Source: Colias croceus (Eukaryota; Arthropoda; Insecta; Lepidoptera; Pieridae). From it: a stretch of DNA of 64,000 bases. The stretch covers positions 7,440,001-7,504,000 of the forward strand of contig NC_059538.1 of assembly GCF_905220415.1 (NCBI RefSeq). Reading direction: 5' to 3'. Position numbers and translations under genes: made by a program. The notes below the pieces were generated by a model that worked only from the letters and a program-made list of their open reading frames with translations, was not told where the DNA came from and made no database searches. Below are positions 26,054 through 38,057 of this stretch, one piece after another; the stretch's first letter is position 1; the number at the start of each line of letters is the position of its first letter.

Positions 26054-26222
26054 TCTAATATATAAAAATCAATGCCACTTTTCGTTGTAATTCCATAACT
26101 CGAGAACGGCTGAACCGATTTCGATAATTCTTTTTTTATTATATTCCTTGAAGTACGAGGATGGTTCTTATGTAGAGAAAACGTTAATATGTACCACGGG
26201 CGAAGCCGGGGCGGACCGCTAG
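26054..26222 (+). mobile_element. short Helitron-like element
   Basis: It begins TCTAATATATAAAAATC after an A and ends GGGCGAAGCCGGGGCGGACC then GCTAG before a T. This is the TC...CTAG structure inserted between A and T that defines Helitrons. At 169 bp it has no coding capacity. Confidence 0.75.
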
Positions 26223-26749
26223 TTTACAATAAATTCTAATGTAGCTAGGTTTAATTGTTCACTTTTTTCAAAACTGAAAGTAGGGGAGACCGGGTACAAA
26301 AGTAACGGTGGGTCGAAAGTAACAAATGCTCTCTAGATTTATCCAATGGGCGAACACCGCTTAGCCTCTGTCAGGCGTTAGCCAAGAGCGCCCTCTTTAA
26401 TTCTATTCATTCGCCGCGTGCGCCACGCGCAGTTAGGCTGTGTGACAGGACGCAACGTGTTTTCACGAATCAAAAGTACGATTTTCGTCATTTTTTTATT
26501 AAACGTTTACGTAGTCTTAAAATAATGATAGAAATCTGAATGTTTCCATATCCATTCTTGATTAGAGTAATTGTATATTGCTCATAATCATTTTTATGTA
26601 GCAAGTTCAGTTTTAAAATTTTGTTGCATATCTTGGCAAAAATATAGACAGGTACAAAAGTAACATAGCCCTATGGGTACAAAAGTAACATGCTATTTTT
26701 GTCCCATTATGATTATGTATATTTTTATGTACATCTTTACTTCAACAGA

Positions 26750-26918
26750 ATGTCGCTACAGCGCATTAGAATTACTGATCGAGTTAAACGGACTGACACA
26801 GCTGAAGAGCATTTTGAAAATAGTGCAACAATTAGAGGCCTTGCAAAGAAATACCTATAATATTTGCCATGTAACATTATATAGATTTATAAAAGCCGGT
26901 AATACTAGTGCAGCTTAA
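26750..26918 (+). pseudogene. pogo-type transposase, N-terminal helix-turn-helix remnant
   Basis: From the ATG at 26750 the frame reads MSLQRIRITDRVKR, then ENSATIRGLAKKYL, and stops at 26858. The neighbouring frame continues at once with ICHVTLYRFIKAGN. Together they match the shape of the pipsqueak/CENP-B-like DNA-binding motif of pogo transposases, a helix with R-A-A-K-like core followed by TLxRxIK. A single-base shift separates the parts, so it is not functional. The identification rests on pattern memory, supported by the TA-flanked TIRs. Confidence 0.6.
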
Positions 26919-26984
26919 CCTTGCGTCGATCGAGATTTACTAATACAAGTAAAGTAATCTACGCGACTATTTAATCGAGTGCTC

Positions 26985-29810
26985 TGTAGTTTATTTTCGG
27001 TTATCTCCATCAACGAGCATAATGTGAATAATTTTTTTGATAACCTTGCTGAGGTATTGGGAAAGGTACCAATTTGAGTCAAAAGATATTCGTAATATAT
27101 AATAAGATATTTTAGATTAAAAAAGTTATAGTATGTGGTGATTTTAATATTGATATACTTTTACAAACACAAACGGCTACACGAATTGTTAATTTGTTTC
27201 AGTCATTTAATCTGTATAAACTTTTTAATGAACCCACACGAATTACACCTACTTCTGCAACCTGTATTGATAATATATACTGCGACTGCTTCTGTTTAGA
27301 GAAAAATATTCTCAATACACTCACTTCGGATCACTGTGGCCAGAAAGTAGTTTTTGAATGGGATTGCTTACCTGAATTTAAAAGAATTAATGCTAGGCCT
27401 ATAAGTAAAAAAGGCATTAATAAATTTAGAGATAATATTAATAAAAACCTGCCCGTACTGAATGATCAATCCTGTAATAATAATCCTTGTGAAATGTTTA
27501 AAAATCTTTTCAATTTAGTTCATAATGAATTTGAAAAAATATTTAAAGTTAAATCTTTAAATATTACCAAGGATTTACCATTTAGTAAATGGGCGACACC
27601 TAGCATACATAGGTGTAGGATCGTTCTTTATGAGTTATATGGTATGAAGCAATATAATAAAGACCCATCTTTTCTTAGTTATGTTAGAAATTACTCAAAA
27701 ACTTTTAAAATTGTTTGTTTTACTGCGAAGCGATTGTATATCAGAGATAAAATACGCGAATCGGATAATAAAGTTAAAACAGTTTGGTCTATTATTAATG
27801 GTGAAATGGGTAAAAGCAAATCAAGTAATACTATAAAACTTGTAAATAATGACAGGGTTATTGACAAAAGTGCTGATGTTGCGCTTGCTTTTGAAGAATT
27901 CTTCAGTAGTGTCCCTGTTACTATTACTAATAGTTTAAATTCGTCTTCAGCACTTGCAGAAACCTTTTTGAGGGACCATGTTGCGGGGTGCAGTACATTA
28001 TTTGAATTACGACACGTAACTGCTAGTGATATTGTTACTGCCTTTAAGACGCTTAATCTAAAAAATACTTGTGATCTTTGGGGAATGTCCGTAAATTTAG
28101 TTAATAATATCATAGAAAATATTGCGAAAAATTTAGCTTTTATATTTAATAAGTGTTGTGACTATGGTACATTTCCTAATTTACTAAAGCTTAGTAAAGT
28201 TATACCTCTATTTAAGAAGGGCGATCAAGAAGACTGTAACAATTATAGACCTATCTCTATTTTACCAACATTAAGTAAGGTATTCGAGAAGTTAATATTA
28301 AACCAACTGAGTAGTCATTTTGCATCTAATGATTTGCTGCACACCAAACAGTTTGGTTTCACAAAGGGGCGCTCAACCACAGATGCTGGGGTTGCACTTC
28401 TAACACATATATATAAAGCATGGGAAAACTCAAAAAATGCTCTGGGGATATTTTGTGACCTCTCCAAGGCATTTGACTGCGTTGAACATTGTACTTTGTT
28501 ACGTAAACTTAATCACTATGGAATTAAAGGAAAAGCACAGAACCTCATAGCGTCATACCTGCATGATAGGATACAGACTGTAGTTGTTAATGGAGAACGT
28601 TCTAGCGGTGCGTCAATTAACATTGGTGTTCCACAGGGGTCAATTTTAGGTCCCTTCTTGTTCTTGGTATATATCAATGATCTTCCCTATTATTTGCAGG
28701 ATAGGTGTGAAATAGTTCTGTTTGCAGATGATACCTCATTAATTTTTAATGTGGATAGGCATGACCCAAATGTTGACGAAGTGAACAGTGCTCTTTTACA
28801 CATATCTGAATGGTTTAATGCCAATAATTTATTATTAAATGCCAAAAAAACCACTTGTGTTGAATTTTTACTTCCTAACGTAAAAAAGTTGAACAGAGAT
28901 ATTACCTTGAACGGGGAGGTATTGCATCCTACTGAGTCTACTGTATTTCTAGGGTTAACATTGGACGAGAAACTACAGTGGGGAGCCCATGTCAACACCG
29001 CTGCAGGTAAGCTCAGTTCAGCTGCATATGCAGTCCGAAAAATAAGGCAACTCACCGATGAAGATACGGCTAGACTGGTTTATTTCAGCTACTTTCATAG
29101 CATTATGTCCTATGGAATTCTACTGTGGGGCAGGGCTGCAGATATAGAAACTATATTTATCTTACAGAAAAGAGCCATTCGCTCTATATATAATTTACGT
29201 GCTCGGGATTCACTAAGAGATCATTTTAAGAATACTGGTATCCTTACTGTACCATCACAGTATATATTTAATAATATTTTGCATGTACACAAAAGCTCCG
29301 ACTTACACACAAGAGTAGGAGATAGACACGATTATGGCACAAGGAACAGGAATAGAATTGAAATGCCATTTTTCCGATTAGCTAAAGTTAAAAATTCATT
29401 TATGGGTCAAGGTATACGCTTTTACAATAGAATTCCTCACAATATTAAAGAGTTTAGTAGTTCTAAATTTAAAACTTATATAAAAAATGTATTAGTTCAG
29501 AGAGCGTACTACAATATTCAGGAATATATGGACGATAAAAACCCATGGAGGGTTGTCGCGTAAAAACCACAAGACAGTTCATTGGCATATTATGATATAT
29601 TATGTAGTTAGATATAAGTTTCATATATTGTAATATTTACATGATTTTAAAAGAGCAACTATGGAGTTTCTTGCCGATTCTTCTCCATAGATCACTGCTT
29701 TCCGAATCGGTGGTAAATGTTAAAATAATTATGTAATGACGATTCGAAAGTGCTACTAAATAGTAGTCTAATTGAATAAATGAATGTTTGAGTTTGAGTT
29801 TGAGTTTAAA
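26985..29810 (+). mobile_element. non-LTR retrotransposon nested in the pogo-like element
   Basis: Its 5' end is inside the endonuclease domain, so it is 5'-truncated. The 3' UTR has 'gagtttcttgccgattcttc' and 'cgaaagtgctactaaatagt', then AATAAA and a short GAGTTT-repeat tail (29785-29806). The limits are approximate because the target duplication is not clear. Confidence 0.8.
27116..29563 (+). CDS. endonuclease fragment plus reverse transcriptase of a non-LTR element
   Basis: The frame is open from 27116, just after a TAG, to 29563, about 815 codons, with no natural ATG at its left end. It starts in the endonuclease with VIVCGDFNID. Earlier endonuclease words (FFDNLAEVL, VVYFRLSPST) survive just upstream but in shifted or stopped frames. 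Reverse transcriptase follows: NYRPISILPTLSKVFEKL, FGFTKGRSTTDAG, FCDLSKAFDCVEH, IGVPQGSILGPFLF and catalytic FADDTSLIF. The C-terminus has the Jockey/CR1-like 'FYNRIPHNIKEFSSSKFKTY'. The RT frame is intact but the endonuclease is broken, so this copy should be immobile. Confidence 0.85.
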   Translation: MKKVIVCGDFNIDILLQTQTATRIVNLFQSFNLYKLFNEPTRITPTSATCIDNIYCDCFCLEKNILNTLTSDHCGQKVVFEWDCLPEFKRINARPISKKGINKFRDNINKNLPVLNDQSCNNNPCEMFKNLFNLVHNEFEKIFKVKSLNITKDLPFSKWATPSIHRCRIVLYELYGMKQYNKDPSFLSYVRNYSKTFKIVCFTAKRLYIRDKIRESDNKVKTVWSIINGEMGKSKSSNTIKLVNNDRVIDKSADVALAFEEFFSSVPVTITNSLNSSSALAETFLRDHVAGCSTLFELRHVTASDIVTAFKTLNLKNTCDLWGMSVNLVNNIIENIAKNLAFIFNKCCDYGTFPNLLKLSKVIPLFKKGDQEDCNNYRPISILPTLSKVFEKLILNQLSSHFASNDLLHTKQFGFTKGRSTTDAGVALLTHIYKAWENSKNALGIFCDLSKAFDCVEHCTLLRKLNHYGIKGKAQNLIASYLHDRIQTVVVNGERSSGASINIGVPQGSILGPFLFLVYINDLPYYLQDRCEIVLFADDTSLIFNVDRHDPNVDEVNSALLHISEWFNANNLLLNAKKTTCVEFLLPNVKKLNRDITLNGEVLHPTESTVFLGLTLDEKLQWGAHVNTAAGKLSSAAYAVRKIRQLTDEDTARLVYFSYFHSIMSYGILLWGRAADIETIFILQKRAIRSIYNLRARDSLRDHFKNTGILTVPSQYIFNNILHVHKSSDLHTRVGDRHDYGTRNRNRIEMPFFRLAKVKNSFMGQGIRFYNRIPHNIKEFSSSKFKTYIKNVLVQRAYYNIQEYMDDKNPWRVVA

Positions 29811-29903
29811 AAAGGATTAAACAAGTAGGTGCCTAACAACCTTAGCAGAGCCTGGAAAATTAGTAACTAACTGTTGCTGTTACTAAAATTAGTTACTGCC
29901 ATT

Positions 29904-30023
29904 AATGCTAATAGGAGAACACATCCCGCTTTTTTCGTATTGCCGAGGGTCCTGTTGGTTGTGCTGGAGCTGGGAATGCTAGTGGATGGATGCAGGATGT
30001 AGAATTTTTAATTATAAAAGAAT
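29904..30023 (+). pseudogene. pogo-type transposase, DDE-domain remnant
   Basis: One frame gives NRRTHPAFFVLPR, and after a shift another gives EGPVGCAGAGNASGWMQDVEF. This resembles the conserved stretch of pogo/DDE_1 transposases in which a 'P.F.FPR' strand is followed by 'G.P.G......SGWM....F'. Stops and shifts show decay. It lies downstream of the retrotransposon, as expected if that insertion split the transposase gene. Confidence 0.5.
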
Positions 30024-30452
30024 GATTCCCTTAATTAATCTCATTACTTATACTAAGAATATTTTTTATAGATTTGTTTTGTATTATATTAGTAAGTATT
30101 ATATTTAAAATACAAAAGATGATATGTGTTATTAATACAAAGTCTTTAAACAAATAATTTGTTGATTTACCATCATAATATTGTATTAATTACCAACTCC
30201 TTTTCTTGTTACTTTCGACCCACGACGTGTTACTTTTGACCTGCTTACGGGGTCGAAAGTAACAACTGACGATTTTTTTTTAAATTAGGTTTATTAATAT
30301 AAATCACTACATAATGTAATAAATTGAGTCGCTAGTGTAAAGAATATAAACTAAATTTATATATGGTTATATTAATTTAATGATAACAGTAACACCCAGT
30401 GAGAAATCAAAGCAAAAGTACAAAGTGTTACTTTTGTACCCGGTCTCCCCTA

Positions 30453-31342
30453 TTTTTTAATGTTCTTTTTAACAAAGTACATTTATTAAATATTAGGGCT
30501 TAGGCAAGTAGGTTAATGTTTAACCAAACAAAATGTTATACGAGTTTAAGGTACCTACTTCACCTATCTTATAAGCTCAGAAAAATATATTCATCACTTA
30601 ATCTTTAGCCAAAAGGTGTTAAAAGATAATTAATATATATTATAGGTACCTTATAGAGAGCAATACCTTACCTAGCTCTACATACCTATGGGGAGGTATA
30701 TCTAATACAGTAAATACATATTTATTTTCTCATTACATTCCAATAAATAAAAAAAATACCTACATAAATATAACGTTTAATCCCTACATCTGCGTGGTTG
30801 TTGAAGTATCCTCGAAGTACGAGTATGTAGCAGTAGGCCACATACATACGCCCTCCTGCGGTCGCACGTGCTCTCTTCAGCGAAGAACCAAGTGGCCACC
30901 GCAGTGCTAAATGATTCGCATTACGAGCTTTTTATACCACTGCTGGTATAAGTAGCCCAGCATGGGACATCCATTAAGTTTATTTAAAAGTCGTTAGATT
31001 TTAATTAGGTACGTAGAAATGTAGGTCATGTTGTTGGAATTGATTAATTTTTTTATGTAAATAGGTAACTAAGTAGTAAGTAGGCACAACGATTTCTGCG
31101 TCTAGAACTTTCGAAATAATAGATAGGTACCTATATATGAGATTAGTGCATTGTAGATATTATTTTCGGAATGTTTTAGTACCCATAACCCAACAATAAA
31201 GATATTATTTGTATTTGAAATGTCTCTAAATATGGATATGAATATTTCCATCTTTGTTCAAAACGTGATGAACAAGATATGTACTTCTCATGAGTCCTGT
31301 TATAAAATACCTAAAAACGGAGCCGGCTAATCAAGTTAATAA
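30453..31342. other. no gene seen
   Basis: AT-rich with many TAGGTA/TACCTA words. One GC-richer patch lies near 30845-30900. I see no gene or bounded repeat. Confidence 0.5.
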
Positions 31343-32811
31343 CACTGGTCTGCAAAAAATTTTTTTTTCGCGCTCCTTCTTATTTTTGTACAAGATTATT
31401 ATAGAAGTGATACTTCTGAACAGAAATTAAGTTTTAAAAAATTTGTATCACGTCTAGATTTTTTGTAGTTTAATTAGAAAGAAACCCATTTTTTATTCTA
31501 AGAATAAGTACATCGTTATTTTAATAATTAGGTTTGAATATTACAAATAATGTCAAGAAAACTATTAAAAACTATAAGATAATATAATTACACATTATTT
31601 ACATTGTTTCAATTAGTAGTTTTCTTTTCTTTTAATATTTTATAAGGAGTTTCGCGACGAATCGATCAAGTATAATCATCAATCTTTGCTGCCAACTTAT
31701 TATCTATATTTTACTATATTTTCAGTTAGCTTTTCCGTATTTCCTCTTAAACTTCTGGTGAAATGTTTCATAGTGGTCACCGGATACTCTTTTTACAGCT
31801 TTAGTCTGCTTAATTTCATAATTTAATTCTTATCTAAGCTCCCGCATTTGCAGTCCCTAGAGACCACACTAAAGACTCGCGCTTTCGATGTTGCGTCGTT
31901 TAAAAATTCATAACACGTGATTCAATTTTGCTTTATGGTTGAAATTATTTACAAATTTTCATCAATGTATCAGTACAATATAAAAATTTTACCAAATTAT
32001 TAGGATAAAATTATCAACCGTCACCTTAAAACTTTACTTTGAACTGAGCGCAGCGGAGTCATGATGAGAACTACGGAAGCCCATAAATTTCCTTCAAATT
32101 AGGCCCGGCGCAGACGGCACACTTTTTGTGCGATCGAGTCTGCGGCGCACAAAAAGTCTGCATGACGCGCAAAAAGTCGGTCGCGGATTTTTCACAGACT
32201 CAACGCACACGACGCACATCTTCGATCATTTTGTCGGCAGAAAAATCGACCTCTGGCATGATAATAGATCGCGTGCGTACGTCCCTAGCAATTGCAGATT
32301 GCCGACTAAAGTGTGCGCCGTCTGCGTTAGCGCTTGTTGAAGCAAACGTTCTATTTTTTTCACAGACTTTTTGTGCGGAGCGGCGCGATGCGGCGCGGTG
32401 CGATCTGCCCGAATTACACGGATTTTTTGTGCGCCGGACTTTTTGCGCGTCGTGTGCGTTACTGCATATAATTTCATAGGTTCTATTTTGACAGACTAAA
32501 AAGTGCGTCACGGATAGTCTGTCGTCTGCGCACGGCCTTAGTGTAAAAATAATGTCTTCAGTAGATATATCGTTCTAGTTTTATAAATTCAAGTCATTTT
32601 TGTGATGAAAAATATCATAAAGACCGAATAAAATAGCATTATTGCAAGAGAGACTACTAAACAATACAGAATTTTGAAGTATTTAAAAACGACAATAAAA
32701 AAAAATTTAGACGTGATACAAAAAAACTGAAAGCAGATCTAGATTCAGCATGTTAAGATCTCCATGTTTATCATATTTTTATTCAAAGGAGGATTTCTTT
32801 GCAGACCAGTG
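31343..32811. mobile_element. TIR transposon (CACTGGTCTGCAAA ends) carrying a nested MITE
   Basis: Inverted ends CACTGGTCTGCAAA (31343) and TTTGCAGACCAGTG (to 32811, one mismatch just further in) are flanked by TAA on both sides (31340-31342 and 32812-32814). Further in, 'ttgtatcacgtcta' at about 31443 recurs inverted at about 32710, so the inverted homology is extended. No transposase was recognised; about 0.44 kb of the interior is a second element. Confidence 0.7.
32102..32537. mobile_element. GC-rich 436-bp MITE with TTA target duplication
   Basis: The ends are GGCCCGGCGCAGACGGCACA and, inverted, GGCCGTGCGCAGACGACAGA, identical at about 17 of 21 positions. TTA flanks both sides (32099-32101, 32538-32540). 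The interior repeats 'cacaaaaagtc' and 'gactttttgtgcg' in both orientations. The short ORFs in it reflect GC content and are not genes. Confidence 0.8.
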
Positions 32812-32814
32812 TAA

Positions 32815-35800
32815 TTAGGTAGGTAGATAGCTAAGCATAACTTACGTAGGGTAGGCTACTGGCTAAGGGTTACGAGGTGAACTTACACCTAAATTATGAT
32901 TTTGCGATATAATTGACAGTACCCTTAAGATTTTAAATTAAAACCGCCAAGTAAACTTCAAACCCCAATCAAAAACTTAAACGTGCCATTTTTTGTTTAA
33001 ATCGATTACCATATTCGACACGTCTTCTTTACATATTTTACATCTGTTTTCGATAAGGACGTGATTATAAAGTCCATTTATAAAATACGTCTCGTGAGTT
33101 AACTAAAATCAGAATGTTTATAATAATGGTAATAAATATAGCAGTAATAAATTTGAACCGGTTGTGAGGCGGGCTCGATGTTGGGTGGGGCGAGAGATGG
33201 CACGCCCAACGCCTTCTATATAATTCGGTATGTTATGTTACATATTGTCTTACATTATATACTTTGGGTGCATGTATCACATAAGTGACATGTATTAAAT
33301 CTAAATTGATACGTGAATATATATTTTAATGTGTGAATGGTTAACTTATATGCTCTATGTCTCTATTTTGGAAATAGTCTCAAATCTCAACCTTGAATTT
33401 ACTTTTCTTCCAAACCTCTCTTATATCCTCGTTAGCTTACTTAGTACCTACTTACGTTAGCTTACCTAGATGCAGGGTGAAATTAGCAAATAGGTACCTA
33501 GGTAAGCCAGTAGCAAAAAATATAAAAATTGGTAAAAAAACATCTAGTCATGAAGTATTGTTTTTTGTGGTGTAATCAAAATGGATAACACCTGGAATTG
33601 ATAGAAATGTAAAATAAATTTACCTGTTATCCATTCCCCAAGGAAACGCGAAAGATATTCAAGAAGTCGGGAAGAATTAACCATATTGGCAAACAAACAT
33701 AGTCCTGCTGATCTGCCGATGTCTACCGGTCAGAGCCTTAATATATTTTTGAAATATTTTGTCATTGTACCTAGGTATGTAGGTATTAAGTAGGTATCTG
33801 TCTATAGCATATACATAAATATTAGGAATTATTAAATTGGTATCATGGAGTTGGCTAGACAAAGAAAAGAAGACATGATAACGCCATGTACTTACAATTT
33901 GGTTGGATATAGAGAAAATTGTAAAGATATTGTAGGTACTTATCTACCTCTGTACAATATCTACTTTCTGTTATAATATTTTTAGTCCCTTTAATTGTCT
34001 ACATTGTAAATATCATTTGGCATCTGGCTATCAACCCACCTGCTCTACAAGATAAGACATAAATCTAAAAAAATAAGTAGAGTTTTAGAAGAACAAAAAG
34101 CAAAATTACCTATAAGGCTCTTACTTGGGTTTTCTATGGGAAAATCAGGTGATAATACTCGGTAGGTTATAGCCAGGTGGGTAAATCTTCAATAAGGAAG
34201 GAAAGTACATAGGTACCTACTTAAATAGTGGAGAATTTCCATGGCTTTCGATCTCATACAATTTTCATTTCATTCTATATAAATATAGTCAATAGTGTAT
34301 CTATACCTAAACACAGTTGTTGCGTACATGTTTATGTACCTAATAAAGAAGACTATTATGATGTAGTTTTACCTGTATTTATTCCTATAGTAATTTATAA
34401 CTACAGAAGACTACACCCGAGAGTTCTAAAAGAGAATCAAAAGGAACTTAGTCAACCCACCTAATATGGTGTTCGATTGGTTGTTCTTTTCATAACTATC
34501 GCTTTTATTTTATTATCTATTCCTTAAGCTTGTGACATAATTACTAGAAATAATTATTTTCCACTAAAAAGGAGATCAACATTTTTCGGGAGGGAACTAC
34601 CCTACTAAAGATTGATATGGGACAAATGACAATAATTTTCTATCAAGCAGAAAAATATCACGCCAATAGAATGGTTAAAAAATACTTCCAACGACTTAGA
34701 ACTTTAAATAGAGATTAAATTGGTTAAAAATGATCTTCAATACCAGAAAGGATGGTAAGGAGGCATAGGCATCCAGAGGTAAGGAGTTACACCTAAATAC
34801 ATATACTTCTACGTATTCATTCTTCAGACTAGTACACCTAATTTTATTGCATAATATACACCTAAGTATCCAACAGGTGATATTTAACTCCCGCCCACAC
34901 CAGGGAAGGAGAATAATTTCCAAGTGTAAACAGCAAACCGACGCGGGTGTAATGGATTACTAGGTGTGGATTATAAATTGCCCGTATCCGATATTTATGT
35001 TTTCAATTACTAGCCCTTCGTGTTCAGACTACCTGCCTACTTTACCGCAGTGATCTACAGATTGTAAATGCTTAACATAATATTTGCTCTGTTTTGAGAT
35101 GACAATTTTCCGATGATAATAATTATTGCATTCAAGATTGCATTAAAAATTCTTAATAATAATCATTCCTTAGTTACTAAACATTTTCATTTTAATTCTT
35201 ACTTCTACCTACTAGCTGTCCCGTTTTTTTATTATGATTTACCCCACAGATTTACCCTAAATGGTGAATTTCATCCAAATCGGAGCTCTGCTTTAGCCGT
35301 GAAAGCGTAACAACAGATAGATTAAAACAGACAAAAATTTCCAATATCTATATAATAAGTAGTAGATAGGACCTAATAATAACATAAAGTAAATATCTGA
35401 CAGGTATTTACGAATTATTTTAACACTCCTTTATTCTTCTTATCCTTCGATAAAATTTATATGATAGAGTTTGGTAGTTACAAAACCGATGTTTGATGAA
35501 CGATCAGTTTTTCATCCAACCCACTTGATGGGAAAATTGAATATCTATAAAAATTCAATATTCTTACTTCCCTAAATATTGATATAGGATAAAGAAAAAT
35601 AATGTCTTGTAGATTATCCACTACGACTACAGGATAACCTAACAACAATAAAACATTAATTAATATATCAATAAACTTTTATTTGCTCCGTCAGAAGCAT
35701 AAAAGAAGCGTCCAAGTTTATACATTATCAGCCCTATCGTTACGAACACGTAACATGTAATGAATGTGTTTTTCAGACGACTTAGAACATTAAAGAGAGA

Positions 35801-37485
35801 TTAATTGTCCACTTTGTCTCAAAGCCAACTACGGGAACTGGGACATTATACTTGTATCATAATTTAGCGACTCGACGACAACTTCGTATTTACAAGGATA
35901 GCATTATAAATAAGTTCTAGAAGTACCTACTACCTATATCTTATTTGAATTAGTGTATCACGCAGACGCAATAAATGGGAAATGATTTTCCACACATTGC
36001 TGAAAAATACACGTTTACCATAGTAGGTAGATACCTACCTATTTCACAACGCTGTTTATAAAAAAAGATATTAAAAATTAGATATTAAAATGTATTTAAC
36101 CTTAATATATTTCCCTTTTAGATATAGATAGATATACCTACCTACATACTATTAATGTTTTCATTTACCAAAAACATATTCAAACACAAGGGTTAGGCAG
36201 ATATTAAGCAAACTATTTCTCGATATTTGTGACATTATAGCAATCGGTATACGTATATAAATTATCATAATATTATCAATTTATATACAAAAGTGTTTAA
36301 ATAATAGTTATATTTATGCAAAGGCTCGGAGACCGTTCGGGCCCCCCGCGGGCCCCGCTGCGCGCGCGCATTTGTCGGGACAACTTTTACATCCCACTAA
36401 ACATATAATAATTTAGAACACATCTTAGTTTTACAGAAATTATCGTATTATTACTATTTAATACGAAATTGCACTAATACGAAAGAACAGAAATGAATAA
36501 ATAAAGTAATTTAATACAGATATTGACGTCTATTCAAAAGTTATGGTCCACTTTATTGGCCACTACGGCTATAAAATATTTTACTAGTAAATGTATTTAT
36601 TTTACTACACAAAGTCAGCTAGAAACTTAACATGCTGATCGGAAGTTTCCTATTAAATTAAAACAGAATTAATGACTAGGAACTAAAAGTACCGTATATT
36701 GCGCTATTCTTAATCGCATCTTGCACAATGGTTATGAATTAACGAGTGAATGTATTTATTTTACTTAAATTATGTTATTTTTCATTTCTTTACCGTTATA
36801 TAATAATATAACATTTGGAAATAACATGTGAATTTCATATATTTTATTGTACTTACAATTATTGTATTTAAAAACTTGCTTTCAATAAAAATATCCCACA
36901 GGTCACTGAAAATTAGAAACAGCAACCGATACTTTACCGTTCAACAATATTTTATCAATCTTCAAATACGACACAGTTAGATCAATTTAATTGCACAAAT
37001 AAGCGTGAAAATAGAATGGTTATGTTTTCACCTCGGGTCAGGGCATAGACCGCGGTGTCGCGGGCGCACGAACGCTCACAGCTGGCCGGTGATGCCGGTG
37101 TCCCCGCGGGATTCATTTTGAAAATGCTATTTTTTAAACGAACCCTGCAGAGACACGTCCAGAACAATTAGTCACGAGAACAAACCACAAAAGAATATTA
37201 TAAACTAATTTCCGCAACACCCGTCGCGCTTCACTTTAAATGTTTGGAGGTTTGTTTCCGGGGCTAACAGTTATACAGCTTTATGAAGTTATTGGTAATA
37301 TTTTCGGTGTCAGATACACAACTGGAATGACTTTTTGGAACATGGCACGAGCTTTCTCAAAATGCTATCGAATGGCATTTTGAGAAATTTTGCTCGTGCC
37401 AAAGCTTAGACCTTGTATTTACCTAAGTACTTAAGTCAGACAATAAGAACATAGTTGATAGAGGAAGATAATGTTTGTCATGATA
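32815..37485. other. gene desert
   Basis: Mostly AT-rich with TAGGTA words. GC-richer blocks stand out at about 33165-33225, 36325-36385 and 37030-37110; they could be conserved regulatory elements. About 35210-35355 has a decayed Helitron-like end ('actagctgtcccg') with 'tcggagctctgctttagccg'. The minus-strand ORF at 36982-37167 contains MNPAGTPASPASCERSC followed by a GTGAAA donor-like site, too weak to call an exon. Confidence 0.4.
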
Positions 37486-37600
37486 ATATTTATTTATTTT
37501 TATTTATTTATTTACATCACATAGAACTTACTATCATTACAGGATTCTAACCTAATTCGACAGTGTTCTTTTATAAATTAACAAATATAATTATTATGAT
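37486..37600 (-). mobile_element. possible non-LTR 3' end
   Basis: TTTA repeats (37486-37512) followed by 'acatcacatagaacttac' resemble the tail and 3' UTR of a minus-strand non-LTR element. No protein remains. Confidence 0.3.
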
Positions 37601-37841
37601 GTGATACAACCTATAGTTTATATCCATACTTACCTACATATTTCAGCAAAACGATGTGTAATAATATTACTCTACAACGTTTTTCAGAACAATGAAAAAA
37701 ACACAACCAAGCGTACTGTATGATTATTTTATTCCCAAATAACATTGTTAGGATGCAAATAATAACGTTTATATAACGCTGACATTTTACAAGCGCATTG
37801 GTGACTTCTATATTAACGTGGTGGGTCTTTAGCAGAACCCC

Positions 37842-38057
37842 ATGGGGAAAATGGCAGGATACTGGGACACCCGCGAAGACCAAACAATGCGTCGTGCCGC
37901 GAGACGCAAGCGCATACAGCGCAGGCCCACGGCTGGCCATTCAATCTTTACAAATCAAACAAATTATATTCGTCAAAAAAGTCAGTTAAAACTTCATTCA
38001 GATCTGTCAGCTGCTGGTGATAATGGGCTAGTGCTTAGGAAATTAAAAATAACATGA
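37842..38057 (+). other. basic ORF of uncertain status
   Basis: This 71-codon ATG-to-stop frame begins MGKMAGYWDTREDQTMRRAA and is strongly basic (RRKRIQRRP) for its first 35 residues, in GC-richer sequence. It then becomes AT-rich and loses coding character. It could be a gene fragment or chance; no family was recognised. Confidence 0.15.

Larger units (their letters stand above)
26281..30452. mobile_element. pogo-like DNA transposon, decayed, with nested retrotransposon
   Basis: Perfect terminal inverted repeats starting GGGGAGACCGGGTACAAAAG, continuing TAAC, lie at the two ends. TA is outside each (26281-26282 and 30451-30452), the duplication of the Tc1/mariner/pogo group. The related word 'gtcgaaagtaac' or 'gtacaaaagtaac' recurs just inside both ends (about 26309, 26650-26690, 30205-30262), probably transposase-binding subterminal repeats. 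Remnants of a pogo-type transposase lie on either side of a non-LTR insertion that supplies about 2.8 kb of the length. Confidence 0.8.

Noticed and set aside
32126..32511. Overlapping ORFs of 70-117 codons
   Set aside because: They lie wholly inside a GC-rich MITE with TTA duplications and contain no protein motif.
36982..37167. Minus-strand coding exon starting MNPAGTPASPASCERSC
   Set aside because: GC-rich and followed by a donor-like site, but no partner exon or family was found; kept only as a remark.
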